Of a DNA stretch of 64,000 nucleotides, positions 27,150-36,435 are shown one piece after another. A model generated the notes under the pieces. That model was given only the letters and a program-made list of their open reading frames with translations, searched no databases and had not been told where the DNA came from. The stretch covers positions 20,074 to 84,073 of the forward strand of contig JANQLP010000228.1 of assembly GCA_028280515.1 (NCBI GenBank). The letters are read 5' to 3'. Made by a program: the position numbers and the translations under genes. The DNA is from Hyphomicrobiales bacterium. Its GTDB lineage: Bacteria > Pseudomonadota > Alphaproteobacteria > Rhizobiales > Methyloligellaceae. Position 1 is the first letter of the stretch. Each line of letters starts with the position of its first letter.

Positions 27150-29141
27150 TTGACGACCGAGATCGTCCTGCCGGACGGGCTGGATACGATTCCGAAATTG
27201 CTGGACCGGAACGCGCGTGAATTCGGCGACGCCGCCGCATGCCGCGAAAAGGAGTTCGGCATCTGGCAGAGTTGGACGTGGGCACAGGTCCGCGACGAGG
27301 TCGACCAACTGGCCCTGGGCATGATCGAGCTCGGTCTTCGGGAAGGCGACCACGTCGCGATCATCGGCAACAACCGCCCGCATCTTTATTGGGCCATGGT
27401 CGCGAGCCAGGCCTGCGGTGCTATTCCGGTTCCGCTCTATCAGGACAGCGTGGCCGAGGAGATGGCGTATGTGCTGAAGCACTGCGGCGCGCGATTTGCC
27501 GTGGTCGAAGACCAGGAGCAGGTGGACAAACTCCTGGAGATGAGCGGCAAGACGCCAAGTCTGAAACAGATCGTCTATCTCGACCCGCGCGGGCTCCGCA
27601 AATACGATCACACCTCCATGCATCCCTATACGGATGTGCAGAAGCTCGGCGTGGATCAGGCCGATGCGATCCGCGGCCCCAAGAAGCCGACGTTGCGCGA
27701 GGAACTGGACCGGCGCAAGGAGACGGCGAACGGCGACGACACCTGCATCATTCTCTATACATCCGGTACGACGGGCCGGCCCAAGGGCGTGGTTCTGTCG
27801 AACTACAACATCATCGCCACCGCCAAGACCTCATCCGAGTTCGACCATCTGTCGTCCAAGGACAGCGTGCTCGCCTATCTGCCCATGGCGTGGGTCGGCG
27901 ACTTCATCTTCTCCATCGGGCAGTCATACTGGACCGGCTTCTGCGTGTCCTGCCCCGAAAGTCCGGAAACCATGCATCAGGACATGCGGGAGATCGGGCC
28001 CACCTATTTCTTTGCGCCGCCGCGCTTTTATGAGGGACTGATCACCAGCGTGGCGATCCGCATGGAGGATGCGAGCCCCCTCAAACAACGCCTGTACAAA
28101 TACTTCATGGATCACGCGCGCGCGGTCGGCGGCGCGATCCTTGACGGCAAGCCGGTTGGACCGTGGGCGCGGGTGAAATACCTCTTGGGGAGCATTCTCA
28201 TATACGGGCCGCTGAAGAATACGCTGGGCATCTCGCGGGTGCGTGTCGGCTATACGGCGGGTGAGGCGATCGGGCCGGAGATCTTCGAGTTTTACCGGTC
28301 TCTCGGCATCAACCTGAAGCAGCTTTACGGGCAGACCGAGGCGGCTGTCTTCGTCACGCAACAGCCCGACGGCGAGGTGCGTGCGGATACGGTCGGTGTC
28401 CCGTCGCCGGGCGTCGAGATCAGGATCGACGACAATGGCGAGGTCTTCTACCGGTCGCCGGGCGTGTTCCAGGTCTACTTCAAGAACAAGAAGAGCACGG
28501 CGGAGACCAAGGACAAGGAAGGCTGGGTCGCCACCGGGGATGCCGGCTTCATCGAGCCGTCCACGGGCCACCTGCGCATCATCGATCGCGCCAAGGATGT
28601 GGGCAAGATGCGCGATGGCTCGATGTTCGCGCCCAAATATGTCGAGAACAAACTCAAATTCTATCCGAACATCTTGGAAGCCGTGGTGTTCGGCGATGGC
28701 CGCGACCGGTGCTGTGCCTTCATCAACATCGATCTGACCGCGGTCGGAAACTGGGCCGAACGCAATAACATCACCTACGGGTCCTATCAGGAACTGGCCG
28801 GCCACGAGCAGGTCCTGGCCATGATCCAGGGGCATGTGGAGGAGGTGAACGAGAGCGTCGCGCGCGACGAGATGCTGTCGGCCTGCCAGATCCATCGTTT
28901 CCTCGTCCTGCACAAGCAGCTCGACGCCGACGACGGGGAACTGACGCGCACGCAGAAGGTGCGCCGGCGGCCGATCGAAGAGAAGTACACCGATCTCATC
29001 GAGGCTCTCTACGACGGGTCGGAAACCGTGTTCGCGGATACAGAAGTGACCTACGAGGACGGCCGCAAGGGCCGCATCGCGGCGACGCTTGAAATCCGCG
29101 ATGCCAGGGTCGTCGGTGCGGAAAGGATGGCGGCGGAATGA
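27150..29141 (+). CDS. Long-chain-type acyl-CoA synthetase (AMP-forming), Liv-cluster associated
   Basis: A TTG start at 27150 is chosen because GGGAGGA lies 8 bases upstream (27136-27142); the in-frame ATG at 27093 has no ribosome binding site. This gives 663 residues. Motifs are ILYTSGTTGRPKGVVLSNYN, LKQLYGQTEA, VATGDAGFIEP and DRAKDVGKMRDGSMF. The gene ends in an ATGA overlap with livG, so the ligase is co-made with the transporter. Synthetases of this class in Liv clusters probably activate an imported acid by vectorial CoA ligation. The acyl group could be a fatty or aromatic acid; this is inference. Confidence 0.88.
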   Translation: MTTEIVLPDGLDTIPKLLDRNAREFGDAAACREKEFGIWQSWTWAQVRDEVDQLALGMIELGLREGDHVAIIGNNRPHLYWAMVASQACGAIPVPLYQDSVAEEMAYVLKHCGARFAVVEDQEQVDKLLEMSGKTPSLKQIVYLDPRGLRKYDHTSMHPYTDVQKLGVDQADAIRGPKKPTLREELDRRKETANGDDTCIILYTSGTTGRPKGVVLSNYNIIATAKTSSEFDHLSSKDSVLAYLPMAWVGDFIFSIGQSYWTGFCVSCPESPETMHQDMREIGPTYFFAPPRFYEGLITSVAIRMEDASPLKQRLYKYFMDHARAVGGAILDGKPVGPWARVKYLLGSILIYGPLKNTLGISRVRVGYTAGEAIGPEIFEFYRSLGINLKQLYGQTEAAVFVTQQPDGEVRADTVGVPSPGVEIRIDDNGEVFYRSPGVFQVYFKNKKSTAETKDKEGWVATGDAGFIEPSTGHLRIIDRAKDVGKMRDGSMFAPKYVENKLKFYPNILEAVVFGDGRDRCCAFINIDLTAVGNWAERNNITYGSYQELAGHEQVLAMIQGHVEEVNESVARDEMLSACQIHRFLVLHKQLDADDGELTRTQKVRRRPIEEKYTDLIEALYDGSETVFADTEVTYEDGRKGRIAATLEIRDARVVGAERMAAE

Positions 29142-29956
29142 ACGTGATGACCAAACCCACCATCACCGAAGATCACCGTACCATCGGAGACGTGCAGATG
29201 GAGGTCAAGAACATCACGCTGCGGTTCGGCGGCGTGACCGCCATCCACAACACGTCGTTCAATATCCGTCACGGAGAAATCCGCGCGATCATCGGCCCGA
29301 ACGGCGCCGGGAAGACCTCGATGCTGAACGTCATCAACGGTTTCTATCATCCCCAGGAAGGCACGATCACGTTCAAGGGCGAGGAACGCCGCGACATGCG
29401 GCCCCACATCGCCGCGACGCAGGGAATCGCGCGCACGTTCCAGAACGTCGCGCTGTTCAAGGGCATGACGACGCTCGACAACATCATGACCGGCCGTTCG
29501 CTGAAGATGAAGAAGAACATCTTCTGGCAGATCCTCTACGAGGGGCCAGCGAAAATGGAGGAAATCGAGAACCGCAAGTTCGTCGAGACGATCATCGATT
29601 TCCTCGAAATCCAGCACATCCGCCGCATGCCGGTCGGCAAGCTCCCCTACGGGCTGCAGAAGCGCGTGGAGCTCGGCCGGGCACTGGCAATGGAACCGGA
29701 GCTGCTTCTGCTCGACGAGCCGATGGCCGGCATGAACGTCGAGGAGAAAGAGGACATGTCGCGGTTCATCATCGACATCAACGAGGAATTCGGCACCACC
29801 ATCGCGCTCATCGAGCACGACATGGGTGTGGTGATGGACCTGTCCGACCGCGTGGTGGTGCTGGACCATGGCGAGCTGATCGCCGACGGCACGCCGGACG
29901 AGGTGCAGAAAAACCAGGATGTGATCGACGCCTATCTGGGGGTGGCACACGACTGA
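29138..29956 (+). CDS. livG: Branched-chain amino acid-type ABC transporter ATP-binding protein
   Basis: This 272-residue LivG-type ATPase has Walker A GPNGAGKTS, Q-loop IARTFQNVALFKGM, a family-typical insert of about 25 residues (MKKNIFWQILYEGPAKMEE), signature LPYGLQKRVELGRAL, Walker B LLLDEPMAGMN and H-loop ALIEHDM. It starts inside the last codons of the acyl-CoA synthetase gene. With LivF it powers the LivH-LivM channel encoded downstream. The signature motif is PYGLQ instead of SGGQ, common in LivG proteins. Confidence 0.93.
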   Translation: MNVMTKPTITEDHRTIGDVQMEVKNITLRFGGVTAIHNTSFNIRHGEIRAIIGPNGAGKTSMLNVINGFYHPQEGTITFKGEERRDMRPHIAATQGIARTFQNVALFKGMTTLDNIMTGRSLKMKKNIFWQILYEGPAKMEEIENRKFVETIIDFLEIQHIRRMPVGKLPYGLQKRVELGRALAMEPELLLLDEPMAGMNVEEKEDMSRFIIDINEEFGTTIALIEHDMGVVMDLSDRVVVLDHGELIADGTPDEVQKNQDVIDAYLGVAHD

Positions 29957-30013
29957 GACGAAAGGCGCGCGCGGGCGCGGAAAACCGGCAGGCGCGCCAA
30001 TGGGAGGAAACGC

Positions 30014-30985
30014 ATGCTGTTCTTTTTAGAAACCGTCATCAGCGGGCTTCTCGCCGGTGTGATGTACTCGCTGGTCGCGCTTGGTTTCGTGCTCATCTTC
30101 AAGGCATCCGGCGTGTTCAACTTCGCGCAGGGCGTGCTCGCGCTGTTCGCGGCACTCACGCTGGTGGGTTTGTTGAGCGGCACCACGCCTTTCACCCATG
30201 TCGACAACCCGGCGCTCGCGATGCCGGCCTGGGCGGCGATCCCGGCCACCATTCTTGTGATGGTCCTGATCGCCGTGCTCGTGGAACGGTTCATCCTGCG
30301 CCATCTCGTCAACCAGGATCAGATCATCCTGTTCATGTCGATGGTCGGCCTGGCCTACGTTCTTGAAGGCGCGGGTGACATCATCTGGGGCTCCGACGTA
30401 AAGGTCATCGATCTTGGCCTGCCGCAGGGGGCATGGGACTGGCTCCTCGACTCACACGGCCTGTATATCGAGAAGATCGAACTGGTCGCCGCCGGGGTGG
30501 CCGGCGCGCTCGTGATCGTGCTCGCCATCTTCTTCCAGAAGACGCGCATCGGCCGCGCTTTGCGCGCCGTGGCGGACGATCACCAGGCGGCCCTGTCGGT
30601 CGGGATTTCGCTGCGCACCATCTGGATCATCGTCTGGTCCGTCGCCGGTGTCGTCGCGCTCGTGACCGGCGTCATGTGGGGCGCGAAATCCGGCATACAG
30701 TTCTCGCTGTCGCTGATCGCGTTGAAGGCGCTTCCGGTTCTGATCCTCGGCGGTTTTGAGTCCATTCCCGGCGCTATCGTCGGTGGTCTGATCATCGGCG
30801 TGGGCGAGAAGCTCGCGGAGGTTTACGGCGGGGAAGTCATCGTTGCCCTGTTCGGACGCTGGATCGAGATCGACCCCGGCATCTTCACCGCGACCGAAAA
30901 CTGGTTCGCCTACGTGTTGGCGCTCGTGTTCCTGCTGTTCAGGCCGCAGGGCCTGTTCGGTGAGAAGATCATCGAGCGGGTGTAG
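30014..30985 (+). CDS. livH: Branched-chain amino acid-type ABC transporter permease
   Basis: This 323-residue integral membrane protein of the LivH family has about eight hydrophobic segments and the conserved MYSLVALGFVLIFKASGVFNFAQG start, ALRAVADDHQAALSVGI coupling loop and GGFESIPGAIVGGLIIGVGE segment. The ATG follows GGGAGG. The gene lies 57 bases after livG in a gap that can form a weak GC hairpin, and 9 bases before livM. It is one half of the channel; the substrate is set by the binding protein. Confidence 0.94.
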   Translation: MLFFLETVISGLLAGVMYSLVALGFVLIFKASGVFNFAQGVLALFAALTLVGLLSGTTPFTHVDNPALAMPAWAAIPATILVMVLIAVLVERFILRHLVNQDQIILFMSMVGLAYVLEGAGDIIWGSDVKVIDLGLPQGAWDWLLDSHGLYIEKIELVAAGVAGALVIVLAIFFQKTRIGRALRAVADDHQAALSVGISLRTIWIIVWSVAGVVALVTGVMWGAKSGIQFSLSLIALKALPVLILGGFESIPGAIVGGLIIGVGEKLAEVYGGEVIVALFGRWIEIDPGIFTATENWFAYVLALVFLLFRPQGLFGEKIIERV

Positions 30986-30994
30986 GAGGGCGGC

Positions 30995-32071
30995 ATGTTC
31001 TATCGCGAGAGTGGACAGTTCAAGACCGGCTACGCCGCCGACCAGGCTGTATTCCCGATCCTTCAGGACCGGTGGGGCGTGTTGCTCATGCTCATCATCG
31101 GCTTCGTCGGCGTCCCGCTGGTCATCGACGACTACTGGGCGAACGCGGTGTTCATTCCGTTTCTGGCCTATTCGCTCGCCGCACTCGGGCTGAACATCCT
31201 GACCGGCTATTGCGGACAGCTCTCGCTCGGAACCGGTGGCTTTCTCGCCGTGGGCGCTTATTCGTCCTACAAGCTCATGACCGGCTTTCCGGAATTGGAC
31301 ATGATCCTTGTGCTGCTCGGCGCCGGCGCGATCACCGCGCTTGTCGGATTGCTGTTCGGGCTGCCGTCCCTGCGCATCAAGGGGTTCTATCTGGCCGTGG
31401 CGACTCTGGCCGCGCAGTTCTTCCTGATCTGGCTGTTTTACAAGGTGCCGTGGTTCTACAACTACAATGCGACCGGGCAGATCACCGTTCCGCCGCGCGA
31501 GGCGCTCGGATTCCTGGTCACAACACAGAAGGCGGATATCGTTGTCCGCTATCTGTTCATCCTGAGCATCGTCACCGTCTTTGCGATCGCGGCGAAGAAC
31601 ATGGTGCGCGGGCGCATCGGTCGCAGCTGGATGGCCATCCGCGACATGGACATCGCGGCGGAGCTGATCGGCATCCGCCCCTTCGCGACCAAGCTCAGCG
31701 CGTTTGCCGTGTCCTCGTTCTTCATCGGTGTCGCCGGTGCGCTGATCTTCAGCGTCTGGCTCGGCGCGGCAGAGTCCGGCGAGACGTTCGGCATTATCGA
31801 GTCGTTCCTGGTGCTGTTCATGATCATCATCGGCGGGCTGGGCAGCGTGCTCGGGTCGTTCCTCGGCGCGGCCTTCATCGTGCTGATGCCGATCGGGGTG
31901 AAGAATGTGCTGGTCGACTGGTTCGGCTTTACCGCCGTCTTCGCGAAGCATGTCGAGATCACGACGTTCGGGGTGCTGATCATCTTCTTCCTGATCGTCG
32001 AGCCCCACGGACTTGCGCGCCTGTGGCAGATCATCAAGGAGAAGATGAGGCTTTGGCCGTTTCCGCATTGA
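30995..32071 (+). CDS. livM: Branched-chain amino acid-type ABC transporter permease
   Basis: This is a 358-residue LivM-type permease with about nine membrane segments. Conserved stretches include LAALGLNILTGYCGQLSLG, LPSLRIKGFYLAVATLAAQ, the coupling loop RSWMAIRDMDIAAELIGI and IIGGLGSVLGSFLGAAFI. A strong AGGAGGG precedes the ATG. It partners LivH. The N-terminus (about 35 residues before the first segment) is longer than in amino acid LivM, as in other acid-importing clusters. Confidence 0.94.
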   Translation: MFYRESGQFKTGYAADQAVFPILQDRWGVLLMLIIGFVGVPLVIDDYWANAVFIPFLAYSLAALGLNILTGYCGQLSLGTGGFLAVGAYSSYKLMTGFPELDMILVLLGAGAITALVGLLFGLPSLRIKGFYLAVATLAAQFFLIWLFYKVPWFYNYNATGQITVPPREALGFLVTTQKADIVVRYLFILSIVTVFAIAAKNMVRGRIGRSWMAIRDMDIAAELIGIRPFATKLSAFAVSSFFIGVAGALIFSVWLGAAESGETFGIIESFLVLFMIIIGGLGSVLGSFLGAAFIVLMPIGVKNVLVDWFGFTAVFAKHVEITTFGVLIIFFLIVEPHGLARLWQIIKEKMRLWPFPH

Positions 32072-32204
32072 CAGGATTTAACGGAACCCGCGGCTTTCGC
32101 GGTCAGGGGAGGCGAAATCGTGATTGAGCCAAGGCTCCGTCACACCGGACTTCAAGGCAAGGTGCCGGAACGCATTCGAGCACCATTTTAAGGGAGGAAA
32201 GCAA

Positions 32205-33521
32205 ATGAAGTTGCGTAAATGGATCGTGACGGCCGCTGCGGCGGTTGTCGCGATGCCACTCGCGATAGGTTCCGCGAGTGCGTATGAACTGACGATCCCG
32301 TCGATGGATTACCGGACCGGACCGTACGCCCCGAACGGCATTCCGTTCGCGAACGGATGGACCGACTACTGGACCATGCTTAACGAGCGCGACGGCGGCA
32401 TCAACGGCGTCAAGATCAAGGTTGTTCCCTGCGAGACCGCCTACAACACCAAGCAGGGCGTTGAGTGCTACGAAAAGACCAAGAACGAAGGCAGCGGTGC
32501 GCTGGTCTATCAGCCGCTCTCGACGGGCATCACCTATCAGCTGATCCCCAAAGCGTCCGTGGACAAGATTCCGATCCACTCCATGGGTTATGGCCGGACG
32601 TCCGCAGCCAACGGCAAGGTCTTCAAGTGGGTGTTCAACTTCCCGGCAACCTACTGGAGCCAGGCATCCGCACTCGTCAAATATATCGGCGAGCAGGAAG
32701 GCGGGATGGACAAGCTCAAGGGCAAGAAGATCTATCTCGTCTATCACAACTCAGCGTACGGCAAGGAGCCGATCCGCACGCTTCAGGAGCTGTCGAAGAA
32801 GCACGGCTTCACCTATCAGGGCCTCGCCGTCGACCATCCTGGTCAGGAGCAGAAGGCCACATGGCTGAAGATCCGCCGCGAAAAGCCTGACTGGATCCTG
32901 ATGTGGGGCTGGGGCGTCATGAACCAGGTGGCGATCAAGGAAGCGGCGTCGATCCGGTTCCCGATGGACCGGTTCATCGGCGTTTGGTGGTCCGGTTCGG
33001 AAAACGACGTGAAGCCTGCCGGCGAAGCCGCCAAGGGCTATCTGTCGGGTGCGTTCCACCAGCCCGGATCGAACTTTCCCGTCCACAAGGACATCGTCAA
33101 ACATGTCTACGACGCCGGGAAGGCGACCGATCCGGCTTTCAAGGACCGCGTCGGCGAGGTGCTTTACAACCGTGGCCTGGTTGCCGCCATGTGGGCGTCC
33201 GAAGCGATCCGCAAGGCGATGGAAATCCACAACACCAAGGAGCTGACCGGCGCGATGATGCGCGACGGCTACGAAGCCCTCGATGTCGACGAAGCGCGGC
33301 TGAAGGAGCTTGGTGCGGAAGGCCTGACGATCCCGGTCAAGATCACCTGCGAGAACCACGAAGGTCCGCGCAAGGTGGCGGTCCAGCAGTGGGACGGCAG
33401 GCAGTGGAAGATCGTGTCCGACTTCTATGAGCCGGACATGGATGTCATCCAGCCGCTCATTGACGAGGACTCGCAGAAGTTCGCGAAGGAGAACAACATC
33501 ACTCCGCGCGACTGCAAATAG
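32205..33521 (+). CDS. Liv-type ABC transporter substrate-binding protein
   Basis: This 438-residue periplasmic protein has a clear signal peptide (MKLRKWIVTAAAAVV, cleavage after GSASA). The ATG at 32205 follows AGGGAGGAAA; upstream in-frame sequence is not coding-like. The mature protein has the type I periplasmic-binding fold (GINGVKIKVVPCETAYNTKQG, KIYLVYHNSAYGKEPI), but is longer than LivJ/LivK (about 370). Its paired CoA ligases suggest a carboxylic acid ligand instead of an amino acid. The 133-base gap before it holds a small CCGCG/CGCGG stem and nothing else clear. Confidence 0.9.
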   Translation: MKLRKWIVTAAAAVVAMPLAIGSASAYELTIPSMDYRTGPYAPNGIPFANGWTDYWTMLNERDGGINGVKIKVVPCETAYNTKQGVECYEKTKNEGSGALVYQPLSTGITYQLIPKASVDKIPIHSMGYGRTSAANGKVFKWVFNFPATYWSQASALVKYIGEQEGGMDKLKGKKIYLVYHNSAYGKEPIRTLQELSKKHGFTYQGLAVDHPGQEQKATWLKIRREKPDWILMWGWGVMNQVAIKEAASIRFPMDRFIGVWWSGSENDVKPAGEAAKGYLSGAFHQPGSNFPVHKDIVKHVYDAGKATDPAFKDRVGEVLYNRGLVAAMWASEAIRKAMEIHNTKELTGAMMRDGYEALDVDEARLKELGAEGLTIPVKITCENHEGPRKVAVQQWDGRQWKIVSDFYEPDMDVIQPLIDEDSQKFAKENNITPRDCK

Positions 33522-33529
33522 GGCGACAC

Positions 33530-34375
33530 ATGGCTCAGACTGAACAGAGCCCGGAGGCGGCGGCGGAAACGCCGCCGCCCATCCTCACGGTCAACAATAT
33601 CGAGGTCATCTACGACCACGTCATCCTTGTGCTGAAAGGTGTCTCGCTCGAGGTGCCTCAAGGGGGCATCGTCGCATTGCTCGGTGCGAACGGGGCAGGC
33701 AAGTCGACCACGCTCAAGGCGATCTCCAATCTGCTCTATGCGGAACGCGGCGAAGTCACCAAGGGCAGCATCATCTTCAAGGGCGACCGCGTCGATGCGC
33801 GCTCCACCAACGACCTGGTCAAGCGCGGCTGCATCCAGGTCATGGAGGGGCGGCACTGCTTCGAGCATCTCACGGTTGAGGAGAACCTCCTGACCGGAGC
33901 CTATACACGCGGTAACGCCCGTAAGGAGATCAGGGACGACCTTGAACTGGTTTACGGCTATTTCCCCCGTCTGAAGGAACGGCGTAGTTCGCTGGCCGGT
34001 TACATTTCCGGTGGTGAGCAGCAGATGACGGCGATCGGCCGTGCGCTGATGTCGCGCCCGACCATGATGCTGCTCGACGAACCGTCCATGGGCCTTGCGC
34101 CGCAGCTCGTGGAAGAGATCTTCGAGATCGTGAAGCTGCTGAACCGCGAACAGGGGGTGAGCGTTCTGCTCGCCGAGCAGAACACGAACATGGCGCTCAA
34201 ATATGCGCAGTATGGCTACATTCTCGAGAACGGGCGTGTGGTCATGGACGGTCCCGCCGACGAGCTGCGCGAGAACCCCGACGTGAAGGAATTCTATCTC
34301 GGCATGTCGGAGGAGGGGCGCAGGTCGTTCCGCAATGTGCGCTCCTATCGGCGGCGCAAGCGTTGGCTGAGCTGA
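33530..34375 (+). CDS. livF: Branched-chain amino acid-type ABC transporter ATP-binding protein
   Basis: This 281-residue LivF-type ATPase has Walker A GANGAGKST, signature ISGGEQQMTAIGRAL, Walker B MMLLDEPSMGLAP and H-loop LLAEQNTNM, typical of LivF. An N-terminal tail of about 20 residues (TEQSPEAAAETPPP) precedes the domain. It follows the binding-protein gene by 8 bases. With LivG it completes the transporter, whose genes are ordered G-H-M-binding protein-F between two CoA-ligase-type genes. Confidence 0.94.
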   Translation: MAQTEQSPEAAAETPPPILTVNNIEVIYDHVILVLKGVSLEVPQGGIVALLGANGAGKSTTLKAISNLLYAERGEVTKGSIIFKGDRVDARSTNDLVKRGCIQVMEGRHCFEHLTVEENLLTGAYTRGNARKEIRDDLELVYGYFPRLKERRSSLAGYISGGEQQMTAIGRALMSRPTMMLLDEPSMGLAPQLVEEIFEIVKLLNREQGVSVLLAEQNTNMALKYAQYGYILENGRVVMDGPADELRENPDVKEFYLGMSEEGRRSFRNVRSYRRRKRWLS

Positions 34376-34392
34376 CGCCAGGGGGCGAGGGC

Positions 34393-35619
34393 ATGGCACG
34401 AAATTACGATGACCTGGAAACCCGCTCGGCGGACCGGCGTGCGAGCGATCTGGCGAAGGCATTGCCCGAGCTCATTACTCATGCGCAGGCGAACTCCCCG
34501 GCGATGGCCGCGCATCTCGACGGGATCGACGCCGCCGCGGTCACCGACCGCGATGCCCTCGCGAAGCTGCCGGTTCTAAGGAAATCAGCGCTTCAGGATG
34601 CGCAAAAGAAACAACCGCCATTTGGCGGGTTCGGCGTCGGCGCCGTTTCCGATTACGCCCACATCTTTCAATCGCCGGGTCCGATTTACGAGCCGGGCCA
34701 GACATCGCATGACTGGTGGCGGGTCGGACGGTTCCTGCACGCCTGCGGCATCGGCTCGGAAGACATCGTACAGAATTGTTTCTCCTACCACCTGACGCCG
34801 GCCGGAATGATGTTCGAAAACGGCGCCCATGCGGTGGGCGCAGCGGTTGTCCCTGCCGGGACCGGGCAGAGCGAGCTGCAGGCGCAGGCCGCGGCGGCCA
34901 TTGGCGTCACGACCTATGCGGGCACGCCGGATTTCCTGAAAGTGATCCTCGACAGCGCCGAGGAACAGGGGCTCGACCTTGCCCGGATAACCAAAGCCGC
35001 GGTGTCCGGCGGCGCCTTGTTTCCCTCCCTGCGTCAGGACTACCGGGACCGCGGCATCGCATGCCTGCAGTGCTACGCCACGGCGGATTTCGGCAATGTG
35101 GCATACGAGTCCGAGGCGATGGAGGGTATGATCGTCGATGAGGGCGTGCTCGTGGAAATCGTCACGCCCGGAACCGGCAACCCGGTGCCGGATGGCGATG
35201 TCGGCGAGGTCATCGTCACGAGCTTCAGCCGTGACTACCCGCTGATCCGGTTTGCGACCGGCGATCTGTCCGCCGTCATGCCGGGCGCGAGCCCGTGCGG
35301 GCGTACCAATATGCGCATTCAGGGCTGGATGGGCCGGGCCGACCAGACGGCCAAGGTACGCGGCATGTTTGTGCGCCCGGAGCAGGTCGCGGCCCTCGTA
35401 GAGAAACATGACGAGGTGCAGCGCGCGCGTGTTGTCATAACGCGTGCCGAAGACCGCGACGAAATGACGGTTCAGGTCGAGGCCGGCGACGCCGACGCGG
35501 CGGCAATCGAGGAGTCGCTTCAGGGCATTCTCAAGGTCCGCGGCACGGTTGAGATCGTCGAACCAGGAGCTCTACCGAACGACGGCAAGGTGATCGACGA
35601 TCAACGCAGTTACGAGTAA
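34393..35619 (+). CDS. PaaK-like adenylate-forming protein with altered P-loop, Liv-cluster associated
   Basis: This 408-residue protein (ATG 34393, 17 bases after livF, behind GGGGGCGAGG) resembles phenylacetate-CoA ligase in layout: an AMP-binding N-domain, AVSGGALFPSLRQDYRDRG, YATADFGNVAYES, RFATGDLSAVMPG and a C-terminal domain near GWMGRADQTAKVRGMFV. The usual SSGTTGKP loop is replaced by QSPGPIYEPGQTS, so ATP binding may be changed. This form recurs beside Liv-type transporters as far as I recall. It may be a CoA ligase with a different loop or a non-classical partner of the 663-residue synthetase. Confidence 0.8.
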   Translation: MARNYDDLETRSADRRASDLAKALPELITHAQANSPAMAAHLDGIDAAAVTDRDALAKLPVLRKSALQDAQKKQPPFGGFGVGAVSDYAHIFQSPGPIYEPGQTSHDWWRVGRFLHACGIGSEDIVQNCFSYHLTPAGMMFENGAHAVGAAVVPAGTGQSELQAQAAAAIGVTTYAGTPDFLKVILDSAEEQGLDLARITKAAVSGGALFPSLRQDYRDRGIACLQCYATADFGNVAYESEAMEGMIVDEGVLVEIVTPGTGNPVPDGDVGEVIVTSFSRDYPLIRFATGDLSAVMPGASPCGRTNMRIQGWMGRADQTAKVRGMFVRPEQVAALVEKHDEVQRARVVITRAEDRDEMTVQVEAGDADAAAIEESLQGILKVRGTVEIVEPGALPNDGKVIDDQRSYE

Positions 35620-35738
35620 CGCGCGGACGCCTCTTCCGGACGAAAACAGGTGCTATTGCGAAAAGGCGTGTTCACTTCAGGCAACGGCTTTCCTAGCCTT
35701 TGCCGGACGGGAAACACGCGCGGAGAGGAGGTGGCCCC

Positions 35739-36416
35739 ATGCCGGAAATCACGAACGTGAAAGCGTGCGTTTTCGATGCGTATGGCACACTCTTCGACAT
35801 CCACGCGCCGACTGCGGCAATTGCGAACGAGCTTGGCGACAAGGCGCAGTCCTTGTCCGACATGTGGCGCGGCAAGCAGCTCCAATACACCTGGCTGCGC
35901 AGCCTCATGGGCAGGTACACCGACTTCTGGCAGATCACCGGCGACGGCCTCGACTATGCGCTCGCCGCGCATGACATCGAGAATCCGGACGTCCGCGCGC
36001 GCCTGATGGACCTCTACATGACGCTTGACGCCTATCCGGACGCGGTCTCGACCCTGGAGCAGCTCAAGGCGGCGGGGTATGCGACGGGCATCCTGTCGAA
36101 CGGCTCCCACAAGATGCTCGCGGCCGCCGTAGAGGCCTCCGGTCTCAAGCCGCTTCTGGATGAGGTTCTTTCGGTCGAGGATGTCGGAATCTTCAAGCCG
36201 GACGGACGTGTCTATCAGATCGCCGTGGACCGGCTCGGTGTGCAGAAGGAAGAGATCTGCTTCGTTTCGGCCAATGCGTGGGATGCGGCGGGCGCTGCCG
36301 ATTTCGGGTTCCAGGTCGCGCATCTCAATCGCTTCAACCAGCCGCCCGAACGCCTCCCCGGCGAACCAAAAGCGATTATGAAGTCACTGTCCGAGCTGCC
36401 GCCTGTATTGGCTTAG
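35739..36416 (+). CDS. (S)-2-haloacid dehalogenase, type II (HAD superfamily)
   Basis: This 225-residue HAD enzyme keeps every active-site residue of the L-2-haloacid dehalogenases: nucleophile D13 and T17 in VFDAYGTLFD, R44 and the MWRGKQLQYTWLR cap helix, S120-N121 (ILSNGS), K153 and Y159 (FKPDGRVYQ), and S177-A-N179-x-x-D182 (SANAWDAAG). It should hydrolyse L-2-haloacids such as 2-chloropropionate to D-2-hydroxyacids. The ATG at 35739 follows GGAGAGGAGG. It is a single gene between the Liv cluster and a convergent carboxyltransferase gene; no dedicated transporter or regulator is adjacent. Confidence 0.93.
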   Translation: MPEITNVKACVFDAYGTLFDIHAPTAAIANELGDKAQSLSDMWRGKQLQYTWLRSLMGRYTDFWQITGDGLDYALAAHDIENPDVRARLMDLYMTLDAYPDAVSTLEQLKAAGYATGILSNGSHKMLAAAVEASGLKPLLDEVLSVEDVGIFKPDGRVYQIAVDRLGVQKEEICFVSANAWDAAGAADFGFQVAHLNRFNQPPERLPGEPKAIMKSLSELPPVLA

Positions 36417-36435
36417 CGTTAAGGATCGTCAGCGG

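Noticed and set aside
29964..29998. GGCGCGC/GCGCGCC hairpin between livG and livH
   Set aside because: The stem is short with a long loop and can arise by chance in GC-rich sequence; no U-run follows.
30452..32068. Minus-strand open frame of 538 codons opposite livH and livM
   Set aside because: It is highly charged and repetitive in composition and is the mirror of two membrane permeases.
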